From Sphingobacterium psychroaquaticum (GTDB lineage: Bacteria; Bacteroidota; Bacteroidia; Sphingobacteriales; Sphingobacteriaceae), in the NCBI RefSeq assembly GCF_900177625.1, contig NZ_FXAU01000008.1, positions 211,906-275,905 on the forward strand: 64,000 bases of DNA, given 5' to 3'. The notes under the pieces were generated by a model that saw nothing but the letters and a program-made list of their open reading frames with translations, was not told the DNA's origin and did not search any database. This document shows positions 42,717 to 52,173 of the stretch, one piece after another. Both the position numbers and the translations under genes were made by a program. Every line of letters starts with the position of its first letter. The first letter of the stretch is position 1.

Positions 42717-44162
42717 ATGGAACATACACGGATTAAAGAATTACTAGGATCGGACGAATTTGGCAAGGAAGTCATCGTTAAAGGTTGGGTTAGAACATTT
42801 CGCAACAACCAATTTATAGCTATTAATGACGGTTCTTCCATAAATAATATACAAGCTGTTGTAGACTTCGAAAACACAGAGGAGGCTTTATTGAAGCGCG
42901 TGACAACGGGAGCTGCCATTCGCGTGAAAGGTACACTGATTGAATCGCAAGGTAAAGGACAGCGTGTGGAAGTCAAGGTGAATGACTTGACGATCCTTGG
43001 CGATTCGGATCCAGAGAAATTTCCATTGCAACCCAAAAAACACAGCTTGGAGTTTCTACGTGAAATCGCACACTTGCGTTTCCGTACTGGAACATTCAAT
43101 GCCATATTTAAAGTGAGAAACGCCCTTTCTTTTGCCGTTCATAACTTCTTTAGAGAGCGTGAGTTTGTGTATATGCACACCCCAATCATCACTGGTTCGG
43201 ACGCAGAAGGAGCAGGAGAAATGTTCCGCGTAACAACACTTGACCTGGACAATATTCCACGTACCGAAGAGGGTAAAATTGATTTCAAAGAAGACTTCTT
43301 TGGTAAATCGACGAACCTGACTGTATCGGGACAGTTGGAAGGGGAATTGGCGGCAATGGCTCTAGGTAACATTTATACCTTTGGCCCTACTTTCCGCGCT
43401 GAAAACTCCAACACGACGCGTCACTTGGCTGAATTTTGGATGATCGAACCGGAGATGGCTTTCTATGAACTGGAAGACAATATGGATCTGGCAGAGGATT
43501 TATTGAAATACGTCATCAAGTACGCTTTAGACACCTGTCCAGAAGAAATTGAGTTCTTAAAAAATAGACTTTTAGAGGAAGAGAAGTCGAAACCGCAGAA
43601 TGAACGTTCAGAGTTTGATTTAGTTCAAAAATTAAACTTTGTTCTTGAAAACAGTTTCGAGCGTGTAACATATACAGATGCTATTGAAATCCTTAAGCGC
43701 AGTAAACCCAACCAAAAGAAACAGTTTAAATATCTGATCGAAGAATGGGGAGCTGATCTACAGTCGGAGCACGAGCGTTACTTGGTGGAGAAGCATTTCA
43801 AAAAACCGGTTATCTTAACGGACTATCCGCGTGAAATAAAATCATTCTACATGAAACAAAATGCCCCTGATGCAGAAGGTAGACATACCGTGCGTGCTAT
43901 GGATATTTTGTTCCCAGGCATCGGTGAGATGGTCGGCGGTTCCCAACGTGAAGAAAACCTAGAAAAGCTCTTAACCAGAATGGCTGAAGTGGGAATTCCG
44001 GAAGAAGAAATGGATTGGTTCCTTGACACACGCCGCTTTGGTTCAGCTCCACACTCCGGTTTCGGCGTTGGTTTTGAACGATTGGTGTTGTTTACAACTG
44101 GAATGACGAACATTCGTGATGTTATTCCATTCCCTAGAACACCGAAAAACGCTGAGTTTTAA
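42717..44162 (+). CDS. asnS: Asparaginyl-tRNA synthetase
   Basis: 481 residues from ATG 42717 (MEHTRIKELLG); the longer upstream extension begins inside the sucC terminator and is rejected. N-terminal OB-fold anticodon-binding domain (about 14-110, VIVKGWVRTFRNN) then the class II catalytic domain: motif 1-like HLRFRTGTFNAIFKVRNALS (about 118-137), motif 2 FGPTFRAENSNTTRHLAEFWMIEPE (positions about 220-244), and motif 3 GFGVGFERLVLF (about 452-463). Charges tRNA-Asn with asparagine. A single-gene unit with a long perfect palindromic terminator behind it. Confidence 0.96.
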   Translation: MEHTRIKELLGSDEFGKEVIVKGWVRTFRNNQFIAINDGSSINNIQAVVDFENTEEALLKRVTTGAAIRVKGTLIESQGKGQRVEVKVNDLTILGDSDPEKFPLQPKKHSLEFLREIAHLRFRTGTFNAIFKVRNALSFAVHNFFREREFVYMHTPIITGSDAEGAGEMFRVTTLDLDNIPRTEEGKIDFKEDFFGKSTNLTVSGQLEGELAAMALGNIYTFGPTFRAENSNTTRHLAEFWMIEPEMAFYELEDNMDLAEDLLKYVIKYALDTCPEEIEFLKNRLLEEEKSKPQNERSEFDLVQKLNFVLENSFERVTYTDAIEILKRSKPNQKKQFKYLIEEWGADLQSEHERYLVEKHFKKPVILTDYPREIKSFYMKQNAPDAEGRHTVRAMDILFPGIGEMVGGSQREENLEKLLTRMAEVGIPEEEMDWFLDTRRFGSAPHSGFGVGFERLVLFTTGMTNIRDVIPFPRTPKNAEF

Positions 44163-44210
44163 AGCATAAAAAAAGCCAAGATTTATAAATCTTGGCTTTT
44201 TTTATGCTTT
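44161..44210. terminator. Perfect 50-bp palindromic bidirectional terminator
   Basis: All 50 bases (25-base arms, no spacer) are an exact palindrome: AAAGCAT, A7, GCCAAGATTTA and mirror. It sits between convergent asnS (+) and ahcY (-) and overlaps the asnS stop codon. Confidence 0.9.
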
Positions 44211-44220
44211 ACGTCCTGAC

Positions 44221-45537
44221 CTAGTAGCGATATGCTTCTGGCTTGTAAGGACCTTCTACTGTTACACCGATATAAGATGCTTGCTCTTCTGTAAGGACTT
44301 CAAGCTCCACACCAATATGTGCCAAATGTAAGCGAGCAACCTTCTCATCCAAATGTTTAGGCAAAGTATATACTTGCTTTTCGTACTGATCGGTGTTCAA
44401 CCATAGCTCCAATTGTGCTAATGTTTGATTCGTAAACGAATTCGACATCACAAAAGAAGGGTGTCCCGTTGCACAACCCAAGTTTACCAAACGACCTTCT
44501 GCCAACAAAATGATATCGTTACCATCGATCGTATATTTATCAACCTGCGGTTTAATTTCTACCTTAGTCGAACCATAGTTACCGTTTAACCAAGCCATAT
44601 CAATTTCATTATCGAAGTGACCGATATTACAAACAACCGTTTTATCTTTCATGCTTTTGAAGTGTTCTCCACGCACGATATCTTTATTTCCAGTTGTTGT
44701 AACGATAATATTCGCCTCTTTTACTGCGTCAGCCATTTTCTTCACCTCAAATCCTTCCATAGCCGCTTGTAGCGCACAGATTGGGTCAATCTCTGTCACG
44801 ATAACACGTACACCTGCTGAGCGTAAAGACTCTGCAGAACCTTTACCTACATCACCGTAACCTGCTACTACCGCAACTTTACCTGCTAACATTAAATCTG
44901 TAGCACGACGGATAGCATCCACTAAAGATTCGCGACAACCATATTTATTATCAAATTTTGATTTGGTTACCGAATCGTTCACGTTGATTGCTGGCAAATG
45001 TAAGGTACCGTTCTTCATACGCTCGTGTAAACGATGAACACCTGTCGTCGTTTCTTCAGAAAGACCTCGGATACCATCGATCAACGCCGGGTACTGATCA
45101 AAAACCATATTTGTTAAATCACCACCGTCATCTAAAATCATATTCAACGGTTGACGATCTTCACCAAAATAAAGCGTCTGCTCGATACACCAGTTGAATT
45201 CCTCTTCCGTTAACCCTTTCCACGCATACACAGGAATACCCGCTGCAGCTATTGCAGCCGCTGCATGATCTTGGGTAGAAAAAATATTACAGGAAGACCA
45301 CGATACATCAGCTCCCAGTTCTACCAATGTTTCAATCAAAACAGCTGTTTGGATTGTCATGTGCAAACATCCCGCGATACGCGCCCCTTTAAGAGGTTTT
45401 GTTGCACCAAATTCTTTACGTAAGCTCATTAGTCCTGGCATTTCCGCCTCGGCAAGCTCTATTTCTTTTCTTCCCCATTCTGCTAAAGAGATATCTTTAA
45501 CTTTATAAGGAACATACGTTGTTTCTACTGAAGACAT
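44221..45537 (-). CDS. ahcY: S-adenosylhomocysteine hydrolase
   Basis: 438 residues. It cleaves S-adenosylhomocysteine to adenosine and homocysteine, closing the activated methyl cycle. Visible: SWSSCNIFSTQDHAAAA (about 80-96), the NAD-binding GYGDVGKGSAESLRSAGVRV (about 231-250), DKTVVCNIGHFDNEID (about 299-314), and the C-terminal SYIGVTVEGPYKPEAYRY. It has a strong minus-strand promoter 17 bases before it, and shares a palindromic terminator with asnS. No met genes are adjacent. Confidence 0.97.
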   Translation of the reverse strand: MSSVETTYVPYKVKDISLAEWGRKEIELAEAEMPGLMSLRKEFGATKPLKGARIAGCLHMTIQTAVLIETLVELGADVSWSSCNIFSTQDHAAAAIAAAGIPVYAWKGLTEEEFNWCIEQTLYFGEDRQPLNMILDDGGDLTNMVFDQYPALIDGIRGLSEETTTGVHRLHERMKNGTLHLPAINVNDSVTKSKFDNKYGCRESLVDAIRRATDLMLAGKVAVVAGYGDVGKGSAESLRSAGVRVIVTEIDPICALQAAMEGFEVKKMADAVKEANIIVTTTGNKDIVRGEHFKSMKDKTVVCNIGHFDNEIDMAWLNGNYGSTKVEIKPQVDKYTIDGNDIILLAEGRLVNLGCATGHPSFVMSNSFTNQTLAQLELWLNTDQYEKQVYTLPKHLDEKVARLHLAHIGVELEVLTEEQASYIGVTVEGPYKPEAYRY

Positions 45538-45558
45538 ATTATGTTTTTTTATGGATTA

Positions 45559-45589
45559 CAAAAATAGCTGATAAACACCTCAATTCAAA
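45559..45589 (-). promoter_or_regulatory. Promoter of ahcY
   Basis: On the minus strand, TTTG (45589-45586), 19 bases, TATTTTTG (45566-45559); both boxes match the Bacteroidota consensus. Start near 45554, with ATG at 45537. Confidence 0.7.
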
Positions 45590-45641
45590 GTTTTTCGTTG
45601 CTCTTTAACTGTAAATCTGACATTCAGTTGAGAGTGCCCTC

Positions 45642-45672
45642 TTGACGACGGCATAGAATAAAACTATATTTG
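45642..45672 (+). promoter_or_regulatory. Promoter of the bacilliredoxin gene
   Basis: TTG (45642-45644), 20 bases, TATATTTG (45665-45672), exact -7. Start near 45676; the 80-base leader holds a loose hairpin CAAATG/CATTTG (45680-45685, 45706-45711). Confidence 0.6.
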
Positions 45673-45755
45673 TACCTAGCAAATGATAGCACCGAGCGAG
45701 GAGCCCATTTGTATGGTTTATTCAATCGTTATTAAGACTTTAATTTAGAAGAGAT

Positions 45756-46166
45756 ATGTATCCAGAATATTTAGTAGCCCCAATGCGTCAGGAACTTGTT
45801 GACGCGGGATTTCAAGAGTTGAAATCATCGGAAGAAGTAGACAGCGCCATTCCTTCAGAAGGTACTGTATTTGTTGTTGTGAACTCTGTTTGCGGATGTG
45901 CAGCAGCAAACGCACGCCCTGCAGCTAAATTTGCTGTTGAAAATGGCAAAAAACCAAATAAATTGGTTACTGTTTTTGCAGGTATGGAAAAAGATGCTGT
46001 TGATAAAGCACGTCAATATATGTTACCTTACCCTCCATCCTCTCCAGCAATGGCTTTATTTAAAGATGGCAAGTTGGTACATATGATTGAAAGACATATG
46101 ATCGAAGGCCGTCCGGCACAAATGATCGCGGATAACCTTATCGCTGCATTTGACGAGTATTGTTAA
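45756..46166 (+). CDS. BrxA/BrxB-type bacilliredoxin
   Basis: 136 residues. Thioredoxin-fold disulfide exchange protein of the YphP/YqiW family, with the characteristic CGC motif at Cys46-Gly-Cys48 (VCGCAAANARP). Cytoplasmic. In Bacillus it removes bacillithiol from proteins; in Bacteroidota without certain bacillithiol the physiological thiol is uncertain, and no bsh genes are in the window. The surroundings (divergent ahcY, then an amidohydrolase) give no further hint. Confidence 0.9.
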   Translation: MYPEYLVAPMRQELVDAGFQELKSSEEVDSAIPSEGTVFVVVNSVCGCAAANARPAAKFAVENGKKPNKLVTVFAGMEKDAVDKARQYMLPYPPSSPAMALFKDGKLVHMIERHMIEGRPAQMIADNLIAAFDEYC

Positions 46167-46192
46167 TCAATGTATTTTGATTTTTTGAATTC

Positions 46193-46223
46193 AAAAGCTC
46201 TCCCAAAAGGGAGAGCTTTTTTT
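46193..46223 (+). terminator. Terminator after bacilliredoxin
   Basis: AAAAGCTCTCCC (46193-46204) with GGGAGAGCTTTT (46209-46220), loop AAAA, further T residues. Confidence 0.88.
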
Positions 46224-46311
46224 ATCACATTGAAAAGAAAAAGGAACTACAGATCACCTTGTTAATCCCAGCATTTTTAAGTAAGTTTAGCATAAACAAA
46301 CGCACCCCACC

Positions 46312-47952
46312 ATGACGCCAATTAGAGCATTTATTATATGTAGTATAATCTTTTTCCTTATGAGCTGTACAACCAATAAGGAGGTAGACCTCATCGTCTT
46401 CAACGCTAAGGTATATACGGTCGATTCCTCTTTTTCCAATGCGGAAGCATTTGCTGTAAAGAATGGTATTTTTATTGACATCGGCACTAATGCGGAAATG
46501 CAAAAAAAATACACCGCCCGTGAAGTTATTGATGCCCAAGGCATGCCTATCTACCCAGGTTTCTATGATGCACATGCTCACTTCCTCATGTTGGCCGAGC
46601 TCATGGAGCAGGTGGATCTTAGTGGTAGCAAATCTTTTGATGAGGTGGTAAACAGGCTAAAAGCTTACCAAAAGATAAACCCGAATAAAAAATGGATCGT
46701 CGGTGGAGGCTGGGATCAAAATCTATGGCCAGACAAAGCATTCCCATCCAAAGATAGCCTGGATAAATATTTTTCAGAGACACCTATTTTTCTTTCCCGT
46801 GTAGACTATCATGCCGCTGTTGCTAATTCAGCCGCACTAAAAATTGCAAAAATAGATAGTGCTGTGCATGTAGAGGGAGGGGTAATCGGTGTTGGTCCAG
46901 ATGGGAAGCCTAATGGCTTGTTTATTGACAACGCTATGCAACTTGTTTCCAAGTACATTCCGGAACCGAAAGAAGAAGAACTACTTGCCCGGCTCCAGAA
47001 AGCACAGGATTCTTTGTTTTCAGTAGGCTTAACTTCTATTGTAGATGCAGGGCTCTCCACAGAACAGCTGGAAGATCTAAAGAAATTCTATCAAAAAAAT
47101 GAACTCAAAATAAGAGATTACGCGATGATTGCAGGTAACCCGCATAGCATCGAGAAGTATATCAAGGACGGTATTTTTGAATCTGACAGACTAACAATCC
47201 GTGCCGTAAAACTTATGGCGGATGGCGCGCTGGGTTCTCGCGGTGCTTGCCTTTTGGATCACTATCACGATGCTCCGACACGTGGCTTTTTACTACATAG
47301 CCCTGCGGAGTTTGACCAAGTCATCAAAAAATTAGCAAATACCGAGTTTCAAGTAAACACACACGCAATCGGCGATTCCGCCAATCGACTAATTTTAGAT
47401 ACCTACGGAAAATATCTAAAAGATGGTAAGCAAAGGAGATGGCGCATTGAACATGCTCAAATTATTGCACCGACAGATTTTCCGAAGTTTGCGCAATTTC
47501 ACATTATTCCATCGGTCCAACCCACACACGCAACATCCGATATGTACTGGGCCGAAGAGCGTCTAGGTGCCGAGCGCATGAAAGGAGCATATGCCTATAA
47601 AAGACTGCTTGAACAGTACGGAATGTTAGCGCTAGGCAGCGACTTTCCTGTAGAACATTTCAATCCTCTTTATGGATTTCACGCGGCTGTAGCTCGTGTC
47701 GATAAGGCTGGTTTTCCTCAAGGAGGGTTTCAAATGGAGGACGCCATCAGTAGGCAAGATGCACTTCGAGGAATGACAATATGGGCGGCATACGCTTCCT
47801 TCCAAGAGAAAAAGCGTGGTAGCATTGAACGCGGTAAGGATGCTGACTTTGTAATCTTGCAGGCAGATATTATGACGGCACCATTTGAGGAGCTCCGACA
47901 AATAAAAACCATGCGTACGGTAGTCGCTGGGGAAACCGTATTTTTAAAATAA
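46312..47952 (+). CDS. Amidohydrolase, YtcJ-like, lipoprotein
   Basis: 546 residues. The lipobox LMSCTT (about Cys19) indicates a lipoprotein. The fold is of the Amidohydro_3 type: an N-terminal beta-sandwich (KVYTVDSSFSNAEAFAV), the metal HxH motif in YDAHAHF (about 85-91), a later HAIGDSAN (about 350) and the Asp in LGSDFPVE (about 440). Such YtcJ-like enzymes hydrolyse amide or ester bonds of uncharacterised substrates; an exported lipoprotein form implies an external substrate. Monocistronic, with a bidirectional terminator against lipA. Confidence 0.88.
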   Translation: MTPIRAFIICSIIFFLMSCTTNKEVDLIVFNAKVYTVDSSFSNAEAFAVKNGIFIDIGTNAEMQKKYTAREVIDAQGMPIYPGFYDAHAHFLMLAELMEQVDLSGSKSFDEVVNRLKAYQKINPNKKWIVGGGWDQNLWPDKAFPSKDSLDKYFSETPIFLSRVDYHAAVANSAALKIAKIDSAVHVEGGVIGVGPDGKPNGLFIDNAMQLVSKYIPEPKEEELLARLQKAQDSLFSVGLTSIVDAGLSTEQLEDLKKFYQKNELKIRDYAMIAGNPHSIEKYIKDGIFESDRLTIRAVKLMADGALGSRGACLLDHYHDAPTRGFLLHSPAEFDQVIKKLANTEFQVNTHAIGDSANRLILDTYGKYLKDGKQRRWRIEHAQIIAPTDFPKFAQFHIIPSVQPTHATSDMYWAEERLGAERMKGAYAYKRLLEQYGMLALGSDFPVEHFNPLYGFHAAVARVDKAGFPQGGFQMEDAISRQDALRGMTIWAAYASFQEKKRGSIERGKDADFVILQADIMTAPFEELRQIKTMRTVVAGETVFLK

Positions 47953-47980
47953 AAAAAGACGCCTAGGCGTCTTTTTTTTA
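47951..47980. terminator. Bidirectional terminator between the amidohydrolase and lipA
   Basis: AAAAAAAGACGC... palindrome of 28 bases centred in CTAG (47964-47965), with A7 and T-tract on both sides; overlaps the stop codons of both converging genes. Confidence 0.9.
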
Positions 47981-48859
47981 TTGCATATCGAAAAGATGTT
48001 TTTCCGCATGGTACGACGAACGTACCAAAGGACCCGATTCTACATATTTGAATCCCATCTCTAGACCAATCTGTTTATAACGCTCAAACTGTTCCGGCGT
48101 AATCCATTCCACAACGGGATGATGTGCTTTCGTCGGCTGTAAATACTGCCCTATCGTAAGAATATGTACACCTACATCGTAAAGATCTTGCATAGCTTCA
48201 ACCACATCCTCTTCCGTTTCACCAAAGCCCAGCATTATCCCTGATTTAGTACGCACCCCTGCTTCCGAAATACGTCTTAAGCATTCCAACGAGCGGTCAT
48301 ATTTTGCCTGGATACGCACCTCCCGTGTCAAACGGCGAACGGTTTCCAAGTTATGAGATACCACCTCAGGGCGAACAGCTAAGACACGGTCAAGATTGTC
48401 CCACTGTCCTTTGAAGTCAGGTATCAATGTTTCTAATGTTGTCTCAGGGCTTTCGCGACGGATGGCATTGATTGTTTCGGCCCAGATAGTAGATCCTCCA
48501 TCTTTCAAATCATCACGATCTACCGAGGTAATAACGCAATGCTTTACTTGCATAAGCTTAACCGAATTTGCTACCCGATTAGGCTCATCCAGATCAACAG
48601 CCAAAGGTCGCCCAGTCGCCACCGCACAGAATGAACATGAACGCGTACAGATATTACCTAATATCATAAACGTAGCTGTTCCAGCACCCCAACACTCCCC
48701 CATATTTGGACAGTTACCACTCTCACATATCGTATGCAGCTTATGCTCATCGACAAGACTACGCACATGACGATATTCTTTACCCACAGGCAGCTTTACA
48801 CGTAACCAATCTGGCTTACGTTGTTTTTCAGTAGCAGAAATTACTGGAAGTTCAATCAT
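47978..48859 (-). CDS. lipA: Lipoyl synthase
   Basis: 293 residues. Radical SAM enzyme that inserts sulfur at C6 and C8 of octanoyl groups on E2/GcvH proteins. Auxiliary cluster cysteines at C45, C50 and C56 (CESGNCPNMGEC) and the radical SAM cluster CX3CX2C at C71, C75 and C78 (CTRSCSFC) are all present. It fits with the two lipoamide dehydrogenases in the window. LipB or LplA is not seen. Length is typical. Confidence 0.96.
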   Translation of the reverse strand: MIELPVISATEKQRKPDWLRVKLPVGKEYRHVRSLVDEHKLHTICESGNCPNMGECWGAGTATFMILGNICTRSCSFCAVATGRPLAVDLDEPNRVANSVKLMQVKHCVITSVDRDDLKDGGSTIWAETINAIRRESPETTLETLIPDFKGQWDNLDRVLAVRPEVVSHNLETVRRLTREVRIQAKYDRSLECLRRISEAGVRTKSGIMLGFGETEEDVVEAMQDLYDVGVHILTIGQYLQPTKAHHPVVEWITPEQFERYKQIGLEMGFKYVESGPLVRSSYHAEKHLFDMQ

Positions 48860-48929
48860 AACGCAAAGTTAATGATTATTTGTTTAGCGCCCGACAAATA
48901 ATTTGTTAACGAAATATCATAAATAACAC

Positions 48930-48955
48930 AAAAGGAGTCCTAAGGACTCCCTTTA
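48930..48955 (-). terminator. Terminator after the porin-like gene
   Basis: GGAGTCC (48934-48940) with GGACTCC (48944-48950), loop of three; minus-strand downstream T-rich. Confidence 0.7.
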
Positions 48956-48975
48956 ACAATTCTATAGTATTCTAT

Positions 48976-49605
48976 TTAAAATGAAAAACCTAAGCCAACG
49001 CTCCACACTCTGTTTTTCATCTGTACCGCATCTACATTTAGGAGATTCTGTAATCCAAGTCCGTAACCTACATTTATCGTTAAGCCATTCACCAGCTGAT
49101 AACCACCACCAAAGTTCAGACCGTAGTCAAGGCGTGACGCCTGCTCTTCGTTAGATCCTAATTCCAATTTCTCACTCACATTTCCAGCCTTTGCTTTAGC
49201 CGATACATTCACACCAACGTACGGTCCCGCATTGATCAAGAAAGCGCCCGAATTCGCTACAGGAATCGTGTACACCAGGTTCACTGGAACTTCAATCGAT
49301 GTAAAAGTAATTGTTCCCTTACCACCCGGGAATTCCACCACGCCATCTGTTTTAAATTTCCCTCCTTTTCGTTGCAGGGTAACACCCGGTTGAACAGCAA
49401 AATTCCCACCAACAGGGAGATTAGCATACCCGCCCAGGTAAAAGTTAGCCGCAGCATCAGAAGTGTAGCTTGCAGCAGAACCGTCTGCGGTAATCTGTAA
49501 TTTTGGTAAGTTTAAACCCGCACGAACACCAAAGGTAGTCTGTGCACTAACAGCGCCTCCAAATAATAAAAAAAGAAACGAAGACGTCAAAAATAAATTT
49601 CTCAT
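48976..49605 (-). CDS. Outer membrane beta-barrel (porin-family) protein
   Basis: 209 residues. Signal peptide (about 1-21, ending SAQ), then an OmpA-like eight-stranded barrel: alternating hydrophobic/polar strands and Gly/Tyr turns such as FGVRAGLNLPKLQI, NFYLGGYANLPVGG and a final WSVGLGFSF with the terminal Phe needed for BAM recognition. No plug or TonB box. These PF13568-like barrels are abundant in Bacteroidota and usually of unknown role. Divergent from the GH20 gene. Confidence 0.85.
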   Translation of the reverse strand: MRNLFLTSSFLFLLFGGAVSAQTTFGVRAGLNLPKLQITADGSAASYTSDAAANFYLGGYANLPVGGNFAVQPGVTLQRKGGKFKTDGVVEFPGGKGTITFTSIEVPVNLVYTIPVANSGAFLINAGPYVGVNVSAKAKAGNVSEKLELGSNEEQASRLDYGLNFGGGYQLVNGLTINVGYGLGLQNLLNVDAVQMKNRVWSVGLGFSF

Positions 49606-49749
49606 AATCGGTAAATTAATAATGAGCGAAGATATAACAAAAAGATCAGATTATTGTCACAACATCAGTCAATTCCAATCCTACAAACAATTCTCGAAAC
49701 GAGATGTTAAATAAATTAAGATATTTGCACTATCAGCCTCTTTTTAGCT

Positions 49750-52002
49750 ATGCGGTATTTATTAGTTTTATTGTCCTTTTTAGGTTTTCAATTCTTTGGT
49801 TTTGCACAACAACAGTCGCTAGACCTTATTCCAGTACCTAATAAAATCACGTACGGCGAAGGGACCTATACCTTTGTGACAACAGGAACACCTCTTTATA
49901 TAACGGAAAGCTTCACCGATTTAGGGGTGCTGCTCTCGGAATATCCTCAATTAAAGATATCTACCACGGAGATTCTTAAAAAAGTAGGTAAAAAGCATAA
50001 TCAAGGTATCCGACTTTTTCAAGCAGAGGATATCGATAAAATTGGCCCTAAAGCTTACCGGCTCACTATAGATAACAGCGGAATCCTACTCAAAGCACAC
50101 AACAAGGAAGCTATGCTTTCTGGTCTTTACACATTAATACAAATCGGGTTACTGCAGGAACAACCTCAATATATACCGCAGGTCACGATAGACGATAGTC
50201 CACGCTTTTCATACCGCGGCTTACACCTTGACGTTTCTCGCCATTTTATGCCGCTTTCTTTTATAAAGAAGTATATCGATGTTATGGCGCTGTACAAATT
50301 CAACGTGTTTCATTGGCATTTGACTGATGGTGCAGGATGGCGCTTGGAAATTAAACAGTATCCCGAACTTACCCAAAAAGCAGCCTGGCGTACCCATGCT
50401 TCCTGGAAAGATTGGTGGAATAATGGCCGTCAATACATAGAGCAGGGTGCTCCGAATGCCTATGGCGGCTATTATACACAAGAGCAAGCCAAAGAGCTGG
50501 TCGCGTACGCCGCCAGTAAAGGGATCACCGTCATTCCAGAGATAGAAATGCCCGGGCACAGCGAAGAAGTGCTGGCCGTATACCCACACCTGGCTTGTAC
50601 AGGCAAACCGTATACGCAAGGTGAATTTTGTATCGGAAACCCGGAGACGTTTGTCTTTCTCAAGAATGTCCTCGATGAGGTATTAACCATTTTCCCTTCA
50701 CCGTACATCCATATCGGAGGCGATGAAGCTGAAAAAAAGCACTGGGCATCATGTGATAAATGCCAAAGTCTAAAGAAAAAAGAAAACCTTAAGGATGAGC
50801 ATGAACTGCAAAGTTACGCCATAAAACAAATGGATGAATACTTACAAGCGAAGGGACGCAAACTTATTGGATGGGACGAGATTTTGGAAGGTGGCCTGAC
50901 CAAAGGAGCTACGGTTATGAGCTGGCGTGGCGAAGAAGGGGGCATCAAAGCGGCCAATGCAGGGCATGATGTGATTATGACGCCAGGTGAATACCTTTAT
51001 TTTGATAGTTACCAAACAGACCCACGCTCACAACCTGAAACAATTGGTGGTTACCTGCCTATTGACAAGGTATACGCTTACAACCCTATTCCAAAAGGAA
51101 TCGAAAAGGACAAAGAGAAACATATTCTTGGGGCGCAGGCGAACTTATGGGCTGAATATATGCCAACATACCAGCAGGTAGAATATATGGCATTCCCGCG
51201 CGCGTTAGCCTTAGCTGAAATCAATTGGACAAACCAAGAGAACAGAAGTTGGGTGGATTTCAAAGCGCGATTACAAAAACATTATCGCATTTTACAAGAA
51301 CTGGATGTCAACTACTACAGGCCCTCCTACGATGTTCGATCTGAAGTAACTTTTCACCCAGATCGTAAAAGCAATACCGTCTCTTTAACTTCAGAACAGA
51401 CAAACCCTGTCATTTTTTACACGACGAATGATGCCATTCCAACCAGTAAATCGACACGCTATACAAATCCAATTGAACTCGCAGGATCGCACACGATAAA
51501 AGCAGCTTCATTTATTGATTCATTCCGTGTCAGTGCAGTCGAAAATATCCGACTGGATATCCATAAAGCGATTGGCATGAAAGTCTACTACAACACCCCG
51601 TGGGAAGGTTATCCGGCACAAAAAGAACTAACCTTGACCAATGGTATCAATGGCGGATTAACCTATCAAGACAAACAATGGCAGGGCTTTACTAAAGATA
51701 TAGATCTATATGTCGATTTTGAACGCAGAGAAGAAATCAAGTCGGTAACTATGCGCTTTATGCAAATGCCTGGTCCGGGAGTTTATTTCCCTGGTGTTTA
51801 CAAAGTATACCTCTCCGATAATGGCAAGAATTACCGGGAAGTAGGTGTCATCACCAATTATGAGGACACACAGGATCCAAAGCTAAGGTTTAAAACCTTT
51901 ACCTATACATTGGATAAACCACAAATGGCACGCTATGTAAAAGTGGTCGCTACGAATCCTATGAAAGGTTATTTATTTACGGACGAGCTGATAATATATT
52001 AA
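49750..52002 (+). CDS. Beta-N-acetylhexosaminidase, GH20
   Basis: 750 residues. Signal peptide (about 1-19, ending FAQ), an N-terminal GH20b domain (about 22-150), then the GH20 TIM-barrel (about 155-500) with RGLHLDVSRHFMP, NVFHWHLTDGAGWRLEI, EIEMPGHSEEVLA, and the catalytic Asp-Glu pair in HIGGDEAEKKHW. The C-terminal region (about 535-750) has an Fn3/chitobiase-type and a discoidin-like sheet (GVYFPGVYKVYLSDNGKNYREVG). It removes terminal beta-GlcNAc or GalNAc from glycans in the periplasm or at the surface. The chosen ATG gives a signal peptide. Confidence 0.95.
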   Translation: MRYLLVLLSFLGFQFFGFAQQQSLDLIPVPNKITYGEGTYTFVTTGTPLYITESFTDLGVLLSEYPQLKISTTEILKKVGKKHNQGIRLFQAEDIDKIGPKAYRLTIDNSGILLKAHNKEAMLSGLYTLIQIGLLQEQPQYIPQVTIDDSPRFSYRGLHLDVSRHFMPLSFIKKYIDVMALYKFNVFHWHLTDGAGWRLEIKQYPELTQKAAWRTHASWKDWWNNGRQYIEQGAPNAYGGYYTQEQAKELVAYAASKGITVIPEIEMPGHSEEVLAVYPHLACTGKPYTQGEFCIGNPETFVFLKNVLDEVLTIFPSPYIHIGGDEAEKKHWASCDKCQSLKKKENLKDEHELQSYAIKQMDEYLQAKGRKLIGWDEILEGGLTKGATVMSWRGEEGGIKAANAGHDVIMTPGEYLYFDSYQTDPRSQPETIGGYLPIDKVYAYNPIPKGIEKDKEKHILGAQANLWAEYMPTYQQVEYMAFPRALALAEINWTNQENRSWVDFKARLQKHYRILQELDVNYYRPSYDVRSEVTFHPDRKSNTVSLTSEQTNPVIFYTTNDAIPTSKSTRYTNPIELAGSHTIKAASFIDSFRVSAVENIRLDIHKAIGMKVYYNTPWEGYPAQKELTLTNGINGGLTYQDKQWQGFTKDIDLYVDFERREEIKSVTMRFMQMPGPGVYFPGVYKVYLSDNGKNYREVGVITNYEDTQDPKLRFKTFTYTLDKPQMARYVKVVATNPMKGYLFTDELIIY

Positions 52003-52062
52003 GAAAGTCATATCGACTTTCAACAAAGTAAAAAAAATACATCTCATTTAATAAAAAAAATG

Positions 52063-52070
52063 TAACTTTG
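52063..52070 (+). promoter_or_regulatory. -7 box upstream of carB
   Basis: TAACTTTG, exact TAnnTTTG. It is followed by a leader of about 100 nt with a hairpin TCCGAC/GTCGGA (52074-52079 with 52086-52091, loop AAAGCA). No clear -33. Confidence 0.45.
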
Positions 52071-52173
52071 CACTCCGACAAAGCAGTCGGAATACCTCCT
52101 CGTAATAAAAGGCATTTTTCCTTGCTTTGCCAACACAACACAGTGAAAGTTAATTTTTTGAAAAAGAAAAATA

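Noticed and set aside
46225..46581. 118-residue minus-strand frame
   Set aside because: It overlaps the signal peptide and first domain of the amidohydrolase and has no coding-like composition.
52063..52173. tRNA gene or PyrR-type leader before carB
   Set aside because: One 6-bp hairpin only; no cloverleaf, no anti-antiterminator motif and no terminator in front of carB.
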